64,000 bases of DNA from Aphrocallistes beatrix. Lineage: Eukaryota > Porifera > Hexactinellida > Sceptrulophora > Aphrocallistidae. Numbering within the stretch: the first letter of the stretch is position 1; every line of letters starts with the position of its first letter. Below the pieces are notes generated by a model, which saw only the letters and a program-made list of their open reading frames with translations, did not search any database and was not told where the DNA came from. A program made the translations under genes and the position numbers. This document shows, one piece after another, positions 43,401 to 59,200 of this stretch. Location: contig OY725488.1 in the NCBI GenBank assembly GCA_963281255.1, positions 7,785,524-7,849,523 of the forward strand, in the 5' to 3' direction.

Positions 43401-46400
43401 AAGAGGGTGTACTGTATGGCATTCAGATGAGGAACAGGCATTTAGGATGCCTTTTCAATTCCTCCTATCAAGAGGGTGTACTCTGGCATTATATGAGGAA
43501 CAGGCATTTTGGGATACCTTTTTCAATTCCCCGATCAAGCAGCTGTACTCTTAGGCATTATATGGGGAACAGGCATTTTGGAATAGCTTTTTCAATTACC
43601 CCTATCAAGAGTGTGTACTCTTTGGCATTATTAGGGGGAACAGGCATTTTGGAATACGTTTTCAAATTACCCCTATCAAGAGGGTGGACCCTCTGGCATT
43701 CATATGAGGAACAGGCATTTTGGGATACTTTTTCAATTCCCCCTATAATTACGGTGTACTCTGGCATTCATATGAGGAACAGGCATTTGTGAAGCCTTTT
43801 TCAATTCCCCCTATCAAGAGGTTGTACTCTCTGGCAATATATTTGGGAACAGACATTTTTGAATACCTTTTTAAATTCACCCTATCAAGAAGGTGTACTC
43901 TGGAATTATATGAGGAACAGGCATTTTGGGATACCTTTTTCAATTACCCCTATCAAGAGTATGTACTCTTTGGCATTATATGGGGAATAGGGATTTTGGA
44001 ATACCTTTTCAAATTAACCCTATCAAGAGGGTGTACTCTCTGGCTTTCATATGAGGAACAGGCATTTTGGGATACTTTTTCAATTTCCCCTATCAATACG
44101 GTGTACTCTGGCATTCATATGAGGGACAAGCATTTTGGGATCCCTTTTTCAATTCCCTCTATCAAGAGGGTTTACTCTCTGGCATTTTTATGAGGAACAA
44201 GCATTTTGGGATACCTTTTTCAATTCCCCTTATCAAGAGGGTGTACTGTATGGCATTCATATGAGGAACAGGCATTTAGGATGCCTTTTCAATTCCTCCT
44301 ATCAAGAGGGTGTACTCTGGCATTATATGAGGAACAGGCATTTTGGGATACCTTTTTCAATTCCCCGATCAAGCAGCTGTACTCTTAGGCATTATATGGG
44401 GAACAGGCATTTTGGAATGGCTTTTTCAATTACCCCTATCAAGAGTGTGTACTCTTTGGCATTATTAGGGGGAACAGGCATTTTGGAATACGTTTTCAAA
44501 TTACCCCTATCAAGAGGGTGGACCCTCTGGCATTCATATGAGGAACAGGCATTTTGGGATACTTTTTCAATTCCCCCTATAATTACGGTGTACTCTGGCA
44601 TTCATATGAGGAACAGGCATTTGTGAAGCCTTTTTCAATTCCCCCTATCAAGAGGTTGTACTCTCTGGCAATATATTTGGGAACAGACATTTTTGAATAC
44701 CTTTTTAAATTCACCCTATCAAGAAGGTGTACTCTGGAATTATATGAGGAACAGGCATTTTGGGATACCTTTTTCAATTACCCCTATCAAGAGTATGTAC
44801 TCTTTGGCATTATATGGGGAATAGGGATTTTGGAATACCTTTTCAAATTAACCCTATCAAGAGGGTGTACTCTCTGGCTTTCATATGAGGAACAGGCATT
44901 TTGGGATACTTTTTCAATTTCCCCTATCAATACGGTGTACTCTGGCATTCATATGAGGGACAAGCATTTGGGATCCCTTTTTCAATTCCCTCTATCAAGA
45001 GTGTGTGCTCTATGGCATTCATATGAGGAACAGGCATTTTAGGACGCCTTTTTCAATTCCCCCTATCAAGAGGGTGTACTCTCTGGCATTTATATGAGGA
45101 ACAGGCATTTTGGGATGCCTTTTTCAATTCCCCCTATCAAGAGGGTGTACTCTCTGGCAATATATTTGGGAACAGGCATTTTTGAATAACTTTTTCAATT
45201 CCCCCTATCAAGCCGGTGTATTCGGGAATGATATGAGGAACAGGCATTTTGGATTACCTTTTTCAATTATCTCTATCAAGCGAGTGTACTCTCTGGCATT
45301 CATATGAGAACAGGCATTTTGGGATACATTTTTCAATTACCTCTATCAAGAGTGTGTACTCTTAGGCATTATATGGGGAACAGGCATTTTGGAATGGCTT
45401 TTTCAATTACCCCTATCAAGAGTGTGTACTCTTTGGCATTATTAGGGGGAACAGGCATTTTGGAATACGTTTTCAAATTACCCCTATCAAGAGGGTGGAC
45501 CCTCTGGCATTCATATGAGGAACAGGCATTTTGGGATACTTTTTCAATTCCCCCTATAATTACGGTGTACTCTGGCATTCATATGAGGAACAGGCATTTG
45601 TGAAGCCTTTTTCAATTCCCCCTATCAAGAGGTTGTACTCTCTGGCAATATATTTGGGAACAGACATTTTTGAATACCTTTTTAAATTCACCCTATCAAG
45701 AAGGTGTACTCTGGAATTATATGAGGAACAGGCATTTTGGGATACCTTTTTCAATTACCCCTATCAAGAGGTTGTACTCTCTGGCAATATATTTGGGAAC
45801 AGGCATTTTTGAATACCTTTTTCAATTAACCCTATCAAGAAGCTGTACTCTGGCATTATATGAGGAACAGGCTTTTGGAATACCTTTTTCAATTCACCCT
45901 ATCAAGAAGCTGTACTCTGGCATTATATGAGGAACAGGCTTTTGGAATACCTTTTTCAATTACCCCTATCAAGAGGGTGTACTCTCTGGCATTCATAAGA
46001 GGAACAGTCATTTTGGGTTACCTTTTTCAATTCCCCGATCAAGCAGGTGTACTCTTTGGCATTATATGGGGAATAGGGATTTTGGAATACCTTTTCAAAT
46101 TAACCCTATCATGAGGGTGTACTCTCTGGCATTATATGGGGAATAGGGATTTTGGAATACCTTTTCAAATTAACCCTATCAAGAGGGTGTACTCTCTGGC
46201 TTTCATATGAGGAACAGGCATTTTGGGATACTTTTTCAATTTCCCCTATCAATACGGTGTACTCTGGCATTCATATGAGGGACAAGCATTTTGGGATCCC
46301 TTTTTCAATTCCCTCTATCAAGAGGGTTTACTCTCTGGCATTTTTATGAGGAACAAGCATTTTGGGATACCTTTTTCAATTCCCCTTATCAAGAGGGTGT

Positions 46401-49400
46401 ACTGTATGGCATTCATATGAGGAACAGGCATTTAGGATGCCTTTTCAATTCCTCCTATCAAGAGGGTGTACTCTGGCATTATATGAGGAACAGGCATTTT
46501 GGGATACCTTTTTCAATTCCCCGATCAAGCAGCAGTACTCTTAGGCATTATATGGGGAACAGGCATTTTGGAATGGCTTTTTCAATTACCCCTATCAAGA
46601 GTGTGTACTCTTTGGCATTATTAGGGGGAACAGGCATTTTGGAATACGTTTTCAAATTACCCCTATCAAGAGGGTGGACCCTCTGGCATTCATATGAGGA
46701 ACAGGCATTTTGGGATACTTTTTCAATTCCCCCTATAATTACGGTGTACTCTGGCATTCATATGAGGAACAGGCATTTGTGAAGCCTTTTTCAATTCCCC
46801 CTATCAAGAGGTTGTACTCTCTGGCAATATATTTGGGAACAGACATTTTTGAATACCTTTTTAAATTCACCCTATCAAGAAGGTGTACTCTGGAATTATA
46901 TGAGGAACAGGCATTTTGGGATACCTTTTTCAATTACCCCTATCAAGAGGTTGTACTCTCTGGCAATATATTTGGGAACAGGCATTTTTGAATACCTTTT
47001 TCAATTAACCCTATCAAGAAGCTGTACTCTGGCATTATATGAGGAACAGGCTTTTGGAATACCTTTTTCAATTCAACCTATCAAGAAGCTGTACTCTGGC
47101 ATTATATGAGGAACAGGCTTTTGGAATACCTTTTTCAATTACCCCTATCAAGAGGGTGTACTCTCTGGCATTCATAAGAGGAACAGTCATTTTGGGTTAC
47201 CTTTTTCAATTCCCCGATCAAGCAGGTGTACTCTTTGGCATTATATGGGGAATAGGGATTTTGGAATACCTTTTCAAATTAACCCTATCATGAGGGTGTA
47301 CTCTCTGGCATTCATATGAGGAACAGGCATTTTGGGATACTTTTTCAATTCCCCCTATCAATACGGTGTACTCTGGCATTCATATGAGGAACAGGCATTT
47401 AGGATGCCTTTTTCAATTCCCCCTATCAAGAGGGTGTACTCTGGCATTCATATGAGGAACATGCATTTTGGGATTCCTTTTTCAATTACCCCTATCAAAA
47501 GGGTGTACTGTCCGGCATTCATATGAGGAACAAAGCATTTAGGCTGCCTTTTTCAATTCCCCCTATCAAGAGGTTGTACTCCGGCATTATATGAGGAACA
47601 GGCATTTTGGATTACCTTTTTCAATTACCCCTATCAAGAGTGTGTACTCTTTGGCATTATTAGGGGGAACAGGCATTTTGGAATACCTTTTCAAATTATC
47701 CCTATCAAGAGGGTGTACTCTCTGGCATTCATATGAGGAACAGGCATTTTGGGATACTTTTTCAATTCCCCCTTTCAATACGGTGTACTCTGGCATTCAT
47801 ATGAGTAACAGGCATTTGGGAAGCCTTTTTCAATTCCCCCTATCAAGAGGTTGTACTCCGGCATTATATGAGGAACAGGCATTTTGGAAAACGTTTTTCA
47901 ATTCCCCCTATCAAGAGGTTGTACTCTCTGGCAATATAATTGGGAACAGGCATTTTGGAATACCTTTTTCAATTACCCCTATCAAGAGTGTGTACTCTTT
48001 GGCATTATTAGGGGGAACAGGCATTTTGGAATACCTTTTCAAATTACCGCTATCTAGAGGGTGTACTCTCTGGCATTCATATGAGGAACAGGCATTTTGG
48101 GATACTTTTTCAATTCCCCCTATCAATACGGTGTACTCTGGCATTCATATGAGGAACAAGCATTTTGGGATACCTTTTTCAATTCCCTCTATCAAGAGGG
48201 TTTACTCTCTGGCATTTTTATGAGGAACAAGCATTTTGGGATACCTTTTTCAATTCCCCTTATCAAGAGGGTGTACTGTATGGCATTCAGATGAGGAACA
48301 GGCATTTAGGATGCCTTTTCAATTCCTCCTATCAAGAGGGTGTACTCTGGCATTATATGAGGAACAGGCATTTTGGGATACCTTTTTCAATTCCCCGATC
48401 AAGCAGCTGTACTCTTAGGCATTATATGGGGAACAGGCATTTTGGAATAGCTTTTTCAATTACCCCTATCAAGAGTGTGTACTCTTTGGCATTATTAGGG
48501 GGAACAGGCATTTTGGAATACGTTTTCAAATTACCCCTATCAAGAGGGTGGACCCTCTGGCATTCATATGAGGAACAGGCATTTTGGGATACTTTTTCAA
48601 TTCCCCCTATAATTACGGTGTACTCTGGCATTCATATGAGGAACAGGCATTTGTGAAGCCTTTTTCAATTCCCCCTATCAAGAGGTTGTACTCTCTGGCA
48701 ATATATTTGGGAACAGACATTTTTGAATACCTTTTTAAATTCACCCTATCAAGAAGGTGTACTCTGGAATTATATGAGGAACAGGCATTTTGGGATACCT
48801 TTTTCAATTACCCCTATCAAGAGTATGTACTCTTTGGCATTATATGGGGAATAGGGATTTTGGAATACCTTTTCAAATTAACCCTATCAAGAGGGTGTAC
48901 TCTCTGGCTTTCATATGAGGAACAGGCATTTTGGGATACTTTTTCAATTTCCCCTATCAATACGGTGTACTCTGGCATTCATATGAGGGACAAGCATTTT
49001 GGGATCCCTTTTTCAATTCCCTCTATCAAGAGGGTTTACTCTCTGGCATTTTTATGAGGAACAAGCATTTTGGGATACCTTTTTCAATTCCCCTTATCAA
49101 GAGGGTGTACTGTATGGCATTCATATGAGGAACAGGCATTTAGGATGCCTTTTCAATTCCTCCTATCAAGAGGGTGTACTCTGGCATTATATGAGGAACA
49201 GGCATTTTGGGATACCTTTTTCAATTCCCCGATCAAGCAGCTGTACTCTTAGGCATTATATGGGGAACAGGCATTTTGGAATGGCTTTTTCAATTACCCC
49301 TATCAAGAGTGTGTACTCTTTGGCATTATTAGGGGGAACAGGCATTTTGGAATACGTTTTCAAATTACCCCTATCAAGAGGGTGGACCCTCTGGCATTCA

Positions 49401-50217
49401 TATGAGGAACAGGCATTTTGGGATACTTTTTCAATTCCCCCTATAATTACGGTGTACTCTGGCATTCATATGAGGAACAGGCATTTGTGAAGCCTTTTTC
49501 AATTCCCCCTATCAAGAGGTTGTACTCTCTGGCAATATATTTGGGAACAGACATTTTTGAATACCTTTTTAAATTCACCCTATCAAGAAGGTGTACTCTG
49601 GAATTATATGAGGAACAGGCATTTTGGGATACCTTTTTCAATTACCCCTATCAAGAGTATGTACTCTTTGGCATTATATGGGGAATAGGGATTTTGGAAT
49701 ACCTTTTCAAATTAACCCTATCAAGAGGGTGTACTCTCTGGCTTTCATATGAGGAACAGGCATTTTGGGATACTTTTTCAATTTCCCCTATCAATACGGT
49801 GTACTCTGGCATTCATATGAGGGACAAGCATTTGGGATCCCTTTTTCAATTCCCTCTATCAAGAGTGTGTGCTCTATGGCATTCATATGAGGAACAGGCA
49901 TTTTAGGACGCCTTTTTCAATTCCCCCTATCAAGAGGGTGTACTCTCTGGCATTTATATGAGGAACAGGCATTTTGGGATGCCTTTTTCAATTCCCCCTA
50001 TCAAGAGGGTGTACTCTCTGGCAATATATTTGGGAACAGGCATTTTTGAATAACTTTTTCAATTCCCCCTATCAAGCCGGTGTATTCGGGAATGATATGA
50101 GGAACAGGCATTTTGGATTACCTTTTTCAATTATCTCTATCAAGCGAGTGTACTCTCTGGCATTCATATGAGAACAGGCATTTTGGGATACATTTTTCAA
50201 TTACCTCTATCAAGAGT
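40490..50217. repeat. Higher-order repeat: two copies of 4,864 bp
   Basis: Blocks 40490-45353 and 45354-50217 are tandem copies with a constant 4,864 bp offset and only scattered single-base differences. Inside each, shorter offsets of 834 and 1,179 bp show older nested duplications. Parts of the block also occur 3,886-3,887 bp upstream (38582 onwards). Confidence 0.85.
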
Positions 50218-53200
50218 GTGTACTCTTTGGCATTATATGGGGAACAGGCATTTTGGAATACCTTTTAAAATTACCCCTATCAAGCGGGTGCACTCTCTTG
50301 CATTCATATGAGCAACATGCATTTTGGGGTACCTTTATCAATTACCCTTATCAAGACTGTGTACTCTTTGGCATTCAAATGAGCAACAAGCATTTTGGGA
50401 TACCTTTTTCAATTCCCCCTATCAAGAGGGTGTACTCTCTGGCATTTATATGAGGAACATTCATTTTGGGATACTTTTTCAATTCCCTCTATCAAGAGGG
50501 TGTACTCTCTGGCATTCATATAAGGAACTGGCATTTTGGGATGCCTTTTTTAATTGTCCCTATCAAGAGATTGTACTCTGGCATTATATGAGGAACAGGC
50601 ATTTTGTAATACGTTTTTCATTTCCCCCTATCAAGAGGTTGTACTCTCTGGCAATATATTTGGGAACAGGCATTTTTGAATAACTTTTTCAATTCCCCCT
50701 ATCATGCAGGTGTACTCTGGCATTATATGAGGAACAGGCATTTTGGAATACCTTTTTAAATTACCCCTATCAAGCGGGTGTACTCTCTGGCATTCATATG
50801 AGAACAGGCATTTTGTGATAGCTTTTTCAATTACCCGTATCAAGATGGTGTACTCTTTGGCATTATATGGGGAACAGGCTTTTTGGAATACCTTTTCAAA
50901 TGACCCCTATCAAGAGGATGTACTCTCTGGCATTCATATGAGTAACAGGCATTTTAGGATGCCTTATTCAATTCCCCCTATCAAGAGGGTGTACTCTGGC
51001 ATTATATGAGGAACAGGCATTTTGGGATAGCTTTTTCAATTACCCCTATCAAGAGTATGTACTCTTTGGCATTATATGGGGAATAGGGATTTTGGAATAC
51101 CTTTTTAAATTACCCCTATCAAGCGGGTGTACTCTCTGGCATTCATATGAGGAACAGGCATTTTGGGATACTTTTTCAATTTCCCCTATCAATACGGTGT
51201 ACTCTGGCATTCATATGAGGGACAAGCATTTTGGGATCCCTTTTTCAATTCCCTCTATCAAGAGTGTGTGCTCTATGGCATTCATATGAGGAACAGGCAT
51301 TTTAGGACGCCTTTTTCAATTCCCCCTATCAAGAGGGTGTACTCTCTGGCATTTATATGAGGAACAGGCATTTTGGGATGCCTTTTTCAATTCCCCCTAT
51401 CAAGAGGGTGTACTCTCTGGCAATATATTTGGGAACAGGCATTTTTGAATAACTTTTTCAATTCCCCCTATCAAGCCGGTGTATTCTGGAATGATATGAG
51501 GAACAGGCATTTTGGAATACCTTTTTCAATTACCCCTATCAAGCGAGTGTACTCTCTGGCATTCATATGAGAACAGGCATTCTGGGATACATTTTTCAAT
51601 TCCCCCTATCAAGAGTGTGTACTCTTTGGCATTATATGGAGAACAGGCATTTTGGAATACCTTTTAAAATTACCCCTATCAAGCGGGTGCACTCTCTTGC
51701 ATTCATATGAGGAACATGCATTTTGGGGTACCTTTATCAATTACCCTTATCAAGAGTGTGTACTCTTTGGCATTCAAATGAGCAACAAGCATTTTGGGAT
51801 ACCTTTTTCAATTCCCCCTATCAAGAGGGTGTACTGTCTGGCATTCATAAGAGGAACAGGCATTTTAGGATGCCTTTTTCAATTCCCCCTATCAAGAGGG
51901 TGTACTCTGGCATTATATGAGGAACAGGCATTTTGGGATACCTTTTTCAATTCCCCGATCAAGCAGCTGTACTCTTAGGCATTATATGGGGAACAGGCAT
52001 TTTGGAATGGCTTTTTCAATTACCCCTATCAAGAGTGTGTACTCTTTGGCATTATTAGGGGGAACAGGCATTTTGGAATACGTTTTCAAATTACCCCTAT
52101 CAAGAGGGTGGACCCTCTGGCATTCATATGAGGAACAGGCATTTTGGGATACTTTTTCAATTCCCCCTATAATTACGGTGTACTCTGGCATTCATATGAG
52201 GAACAGGCATTTGTGAAGCCTTTTTCAATTCCCCCTATCAAGAGGTTGTACTCTCTGGCAATATATTTGGGAACAGACATTTTTGAATACCTTTTTAAAT
52301 TCACCCTATCAAGAAGGTGTACTCTGGAATTATATGAGGAACAGGCATTTTGGGATACCTTTTTCAATTACCCCTATCAAGAGTATGTACTCTTTGGCAT
52401 TATATGGGGAATAGGGATTTTGGAATACCTTTTCAAATTAACCCTATCAAGAGGGTGTACTCTCTGGCTTTCATATGAGGAACAGGCATTTTGGGATACT
52501 TTTTCAATTTCCCCTATCAATACGGTGTACTCTGGCATTCATATGAGGGACAAGCATTTGGGATCCCTTTTTCAATTCCCTCTATCAAGAGTGTGTGCTC
52601 TATGGCATTCATATGAGGAACAGGCATTTTAGGACGCCTTTTTCAATTCCCCCTATCAAGAGGGTGTACTCTCTGGCATTTATATGAGGAACAGGCATTT
52701 TGGGATGCCTTTTTCAATTCCCCCTATCAAGAGGGTGTACTCTCTGGCAATATATTTGGGAACAGGCATTTTTGAATAACTTTTTCAATTCCCCCTATCA
52801 AGCCGGTGTATTCGGGAATGATATGAGGAACAGGCATTTTGGATTACCTTTTTCAATTATCTCTATCAAGCGAGTGTACTCTCTGGCATTCATATGAGAA
52901 CAGGCATTTTGGGATACATTTTTCAATTACCTCTATCAAGAGTGTGTACTCTTTGGCATTATATGGGGAACAGGCATTTTGGAATACCTTTTAAAATTAC
53001 CCCTATCAAGCGGGTGCACTCTCTTGCATTCATATGAGCAACATGCATTTTGGGGTACCTTTATCAATTACCCTTATCAAGACTGTGTACTCTTTGGCAT
53101 TCAAATGAGCAACAAGCATTTTGGGATACCTTTTTCAATTCCCCCTATCAAGAGGGTGTACTCTCTGGCATTTATATGAGGAACATTCATTTTGGGATAC

Positions 53201-54621
53201 TTTTTCAATTCCCTCTATCAAGAGGGTGTACTCTCTGGCATTCATATAAGGAACTGGCATTTTGGGATGCCTTTTTTAATTGTCCCTATCAAGAGATTGT
53301 ACTCTGGCATTATATGAGGAACAGGCATTTTGTAATACGTTTTTCATTTCCCCCTATCAAGAGGTTGTACTCTCTGGCAATATATTTGGGAACAGGCATT
53401 TTTGAATAACTTTTTCAATTCCCCCTATCATGCAGGTGTACTCTGGCATTATATGAGGAACAGGCATTTTGGAATACCTTTTTAAATTACCCCTATCAAG
53501 CGGGTGTACTCTCTGGCATTCATATGAGAACAGGCATTTTGTGATAGCTTTTTCAATTACCCGTATCAAGATGGTGTACTCTTTGGCATTATATGGGGAA
53601 CAGGCTTTTTGGAATACCTTTTCAAATGACCCCTATCAAGAGGATGTACTCTCTGGCATTCATATGAGTAACAGGCATTTTAGGATGCCTTATTCAATTC
53701 CCCCTATCAAGAGGGTGTACTCTGGCATTATATGAGGAACAGGCATTTTGGGATAGCTTTTTCAATTACCCCTATCAAGAGTATGTACTCTTTGGCATTA
53801 TATGGGGAATAGGGATTTTGGAATACCTTTTTAAATTACCCCTATCAAGCGGGTGTACTCTCTGGCATTCATATGAGGAACAGGCATTTTGGGATACTTT
53901 TTCAATTTCCCCTATCAATACGGTGTACTCTGGCATTCATATGAGGGACAAGCATTTTGGGATCCCTTTTTCAATTCCCTCTATCAAGAGTGTGTGCTCT
54001 ATGGCATTCATATGAGGAACAGGCATTTTAGGACGCCTTTTTCAATTCCCCCTATCAAGAGGGTGTACTCTCTGGCATTTATATGAGGAACAGGCATTTT
54101 GGGATGCCTTTTTCAATTCCCCCTATCAAGAGGGTGTACTCTCTGGCAATATATTTGGGAACAGGCATTTTTGAATAACTTTTTCAATTCCCCCTATCAA
54201 GCCGGTGTATTCTGGAATGATATGAGGAACAGGCATTTTGGAATACCTTTTTCAATTACCCCTATCAAGCGAGTGTACTCTCTGGCATTCATATGAGAAC
54301 AGGCATTCTGGGATACATTTTTCAATTCCCCCTATCAAGAGTGTGTACTCTTTGGCATTATATGGAGAACAGGCATTTTGGAATACCTTTTAAAATTACC
54401 CCTATCAAGCGGGTGCACTCTCTTGCATTCATATGAGGAACATGCATTTTGGGGTACCTTTATCAATTACCCTTATCAAGAGTGTGTACTCTTTGGCATT
54501 CAAATGAGCAACAAGCATTTTGGGATACCTTTTTCAATTCCCCCTATCAAGAGGGTGTACTGTCTGGCATTCATAAGAGGAACAGGCATTTTAGGATGCC
54601 TTTTTCAATTCCCCCTATCAA
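49170..54621. repeat. Higher-order repeat: two copies of 2,726 bp
   Basis: The series 49170-51895 recurs at 51896-54621 with a constant 2,726 bp offset. It overlaps the end of the 4,864 bp pair, so the duplications happened in succession. Confidence 0.85.
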
Positions 54622-56219
54622 GAGGGTGTACTCTGGAATTATATGAGGAACAGGCATTTTGTAATACGTTTTTCAATTCCCCCTATCAAGAGTTTGTACT
54701 CTCTGGCAATATTTTTGGGAACAGGCATTTTTGAATAACTTTTTCAATTCCCCCTATCAAGCTGGTGTATTCTGGAATGATATGAGGAACAGGCATTTTG
54801 GAATACCTTTTGCAATTAGCCCTATCAAGCGAGTGTACTCTCTGGCATTCATATGAGAACAGGCATTTTGGGATAAATTTGTCAATTAACCCTATCAAGA
54901 GTGTGTACTCTCTGGCAATCATATGAGAACAGGCATTTTGGGATACATTTTTCAATTACCCCTATCAAGAGTGTGTACTCTTTGGCATTATATGGGGAAC
55001 AGGCATTTTGGAATACCTTTTAAAATTACCCCTATCAAGAGGGTGTACTCTCTGGCATTCATATGAGGAACAGTCATTTTGGGATACTTTTTCAATTCCC
55101 CCTATCAATACGTTGTACTCTGGCATTCATATGAGGAACAAGCATTTTCGGGTACCTTTTTCAATTCCCTCTATCAAGAGGGATTACTCTCTGGCATTCA
55201 TATGAGGAACAGGCATTTTGGGATGCCTTTTTCAATTCTCCAAATCAAGAGGTTGTACTTCGGCATTATATGAGGAACAGGCATTTTGTAATACGTTTTT
55301 GAATTACCCCTATCAAGAGGGTGTACTCTCTGGCATTCACATGGGAACCTGAATTATGGGATACCTTTTTCAATTCCCCATATCAATAGGTTTGTACTTT
55401 AGAATTCATATGAGGAACAAGCAGTTTGGGGTGCCTTTTTCAATTACCCCTATCAAAAGGGTGTACTGTCTGGCATTCATTTGAGGAACAGGCATTTTAG
55501 GATGCCTTTTTAAATTCCTCTTATCAAGAGGTTGTACTCTGGCATTATATGAGGAACAGGCATTTTGTAATACGTTTTTCATTTCCCCATATCAAGAGGT
55601 TGTACTCTCTGGCAATATATTTGGGAACAGGCATTTTTGAATAACTTTTTCAATTCCCCCTATCAAGCCGGTGTATTCTGGAATGATATGAGGAACAGGC
55701 ATTTTGGAATACCTTTTTAAATTACCCCTATCAAGCGGGTGTACTCTCTGGCATTCATATGAGAACAGGCATTTGGGATAGCTTTTTCAATTACCCGTAT
55801 CAAGATGGTGTACTCTTTGGCATTATATGGGGAACAGGCTTTTTGGAATACCTTTTCAAATGACCCCTATCAAGAGGATGTACTCTCTGACATTCATATG
55901 AGGAACAGGCATTTTAGGATGCCTTTTGCAATTCTCCCAATCAAGAGGGTGTATTCTCTGGCTTTCTAATGAGGAACAGGCATTTTGGGACGCCTTTTTC
56001 AATTCCCCCTATCAATAGGTTGTACTCCGGCATTATATGAGGAACATGCATTTTGGAATTCGTTTTTAATTCCCCCTATCTAGTGGTTGTACTCTCTGGC
56101 AATATATTTGGGAACAGGCATTTTTGAATAGCATTTTCAATTCCCCCTTTCAAGCAGGTGTACTCTGGCATTATATGAGGAACAGGTATTTTGGAATAAG
56201 TTTTTCAATTCCCCCTATC

Positions 56220-59200
56220 TAGTGGTTGTACTCTCTGGCAATATATTGGGAACAGGCATTTTTGAATACCATTTTCAATTCTCCCTTTCAAGCAGGTGTA
56301 CTCTGGCATTATATGAGGAACAGGCATTTTGGGATACCTTTTCGAATTACCCCTATCAAGAGGGTGTACTTACTGGCATTCATATGAGGAACAGGCATTT
56401 TGGGATGCCTTTTTCAATTCCCCCTATCAAGCACGTTTACTCTGGTATTATATTAGGAACAGGCATTTGGGATACCTTTTTCAATTCCCCCTATCAAGAG
56501 GGTGTACTCTGGCATTATATGAGGAACATGCATTTTGGGATACCTTTTTCAATTTCCTCTATCAAGAGGGTGTACTCTCTTCCATTCATATGAGGAACAG
56601 GCTTTTGTGATACCTCTTTCAATTCCCCCTATCAAAAGGGTGTACTGTCTGGCATTCATATGAGGAACAGGCATTTTAGGATGCCTTTTTCAATTCCCCC
56701 TATCAATAGGGTGTACTCTGGCATTATATGAGGAACAGGCATTTTGGGATACCTTTTTCAATTACCCCTATCAAGAGGGTGTACTCTCTGGCATTCATAT
56801 GAGCTGCAGGCTTTTTGGTATAGCTTTTTCAATTCTCCCTATCAATAGGGTGTATTCTAGCATTATATGAGGAACAAGCATTTTGGAATAGGTTTTTCAA
56901 TTCCCCCTATCAAGGGGTTGTACTCTCTGGCAATATATTTTGGAACAGGCAATTTTGAATACCATTTTAATTCCCCCTATCAAGCAGGTGTACTCTGGCA
57001 TTATATGAGGAACAGGTATTTTGGAATAAGTTTTTCAATTCCCCCTATCTAGTGGTTGTACTCTCTGGCAATATATTGGGTACAGGCATTTTTGAATACC
57101 ATTTTCAATTCTCCCTTTCAAGCAGGTGTACTCTGGCATTTTATGAGGAACAGGCATTTGGGATACCTTTTCGAATTACCCCTATCAAGAGGGTGTACTT
57201 ACTGGCATTCATATGAGGAACAGGCATTTTGGGATGCCTTTTTCAATTCCCCCTATCAAGCACGTTTACTCTGGTATTATATTAAGAACAGGCATTTGGG
57301 ATACCTTTTTCAATTCCCCCTATCAAGAGGGTGTACTCTGGCATTATATGAGGAACATGCATTTTGGGATACCTTTTTCAATTTCCTCTATCAAGAGGGT
57401 GTACTCTCTTGCATTCATATGAGGAACAGGCTTTTGTGATACCTCTTTCAATTCCCCCTATCAAGCAGGTGTACTCTGGCATTATATGAGGAACAGGCAT
57501 TTTGGAAGACCTTTTTCAATTACCCCTATCAAGAGGGTGTACTCTCTGGCATTCATATGAGCTGCAGGCTTTTTGGTATAGCTTTTTCAATTCTCCCTAT
57601 CAATAGGGTGTACTCTAGCATTATATGAGGAACAAGCATTTTGGAATAGGTTTTTCAATTCCCCCTATCAAGGGGTTGTACTCTCTGGCAATATATTTTG
57701 GAACAGGCAATTTTGAATACCATTTTAATTCCCCCTATCAAGCAGGTGTACTCTGGCATTATGTGAAGAACAGGCATTTTGGAATACCATTTTCAATTCC
57801 CCCTATCAAGAGGTTGTACTCTCTGGCATTCATATGAGGAACAGGCATTTTGGGATGCCTTTTTCAATTCCCCCTATCAAGCACGTTTACTCTGGTATTA
57901 TATTAAGAACAGGCATTTGGGATACCTTTTTCAATTCCCCCTATCAAGAGGGTGTACTCTGGCATTATATGAGGAACATGCATTTTGGGATACCTTTTTC
58001 AATTTCCTCTATCAAGAGGGTGTACTCTCTTGCATTCATATGAGGAACAGGCTTTTGTGATACCTCTTTCAATTCCCCCTATCAAGCAGGTGTACTCTGG
58101 CATTATATGAGGAACAGGCATTTTGGAAGACCTTTTTCAATTACCCCTATCAAGAGTTTGTACTCTTTGGCATTATATGGGTACAGGCATTTTGGAATAC
58201 CTTTTCAAATTACCCCTATCAGGATGGTGTATTCTCTGGCATTCATATGTGGAACTGGTATTTTGGGATACCTTTTTCAATTCTCCCTATCAATAGGTTG
58301 TACTCTGGCATTCATATGAGGAACAAGCCTTTTGGGATACCTTTTTCAATTACCCCTATCAAGAGGGTGTACTCTCTGGCATTCATATGAGCTGCAGGCT
58401 TTTTGGTATAGCTTTTTCAATTCTCCCTATCAATAGGGTGTACTCTAGCATTATATGAGGAACAAGCATTTTGGAATAGGTTTTTCAATTCCCCCTATCA
58501 AGGGGTTGTACTCTCTGGCAATATATTTTGGAACAGGCAATTTTGAATACCATTTTAATTCCCCCTATCAAGCAGGTGTACTCTGGCATTATGTGAAGAA
58601 CAGGCATTTTGGAATACCATTTTCAATTCCCCCTATCAAGAGGTTGTACTCTCTGGCATTCATATGAGGAACAGACATTTTGGGACGCCTTTTTCTATTC
58701 CCCCTATCAAGCAGGTGTACTCTGGCATTATATGAGGAACAGGCATTTGGGATACCTTTTCGAATTACCCCTATCAAGAGGGTGTACTTACTGGCATTCA
58801 TATGAGGAACAGGCATTTTGGGATGCCTTTTTCAATTCCCCCTATCAAGCACGTTTACTCTGGTATTATATTAAGAACAGGCATTTGGGATACCTTTTTC
58901 AATTCCCCCTATCAAGAGGGTGTACTCTGGCATTATATGAGGAACATGCATTTTGGGATACCTTTTTCAATTTCCTCTATCAAGAGGGTGTACTCTCTTG
59001 CATTCATATGAGGAACAGGCTTTTGTGATACCTCTTTCAATTCCCCCTATCAAGCAGGTGTACTCTGGCATTATATGAGGAACAGGCATTTTGGAAGACC
59101 TTTTTCAATTACCCCTATCAAGAGTTTGTACTCTTTGGCATTATATGGGTACAGGCATTTTGGAATACCTTTTCAAATTACCCCTATCAAGATGGTGTAT

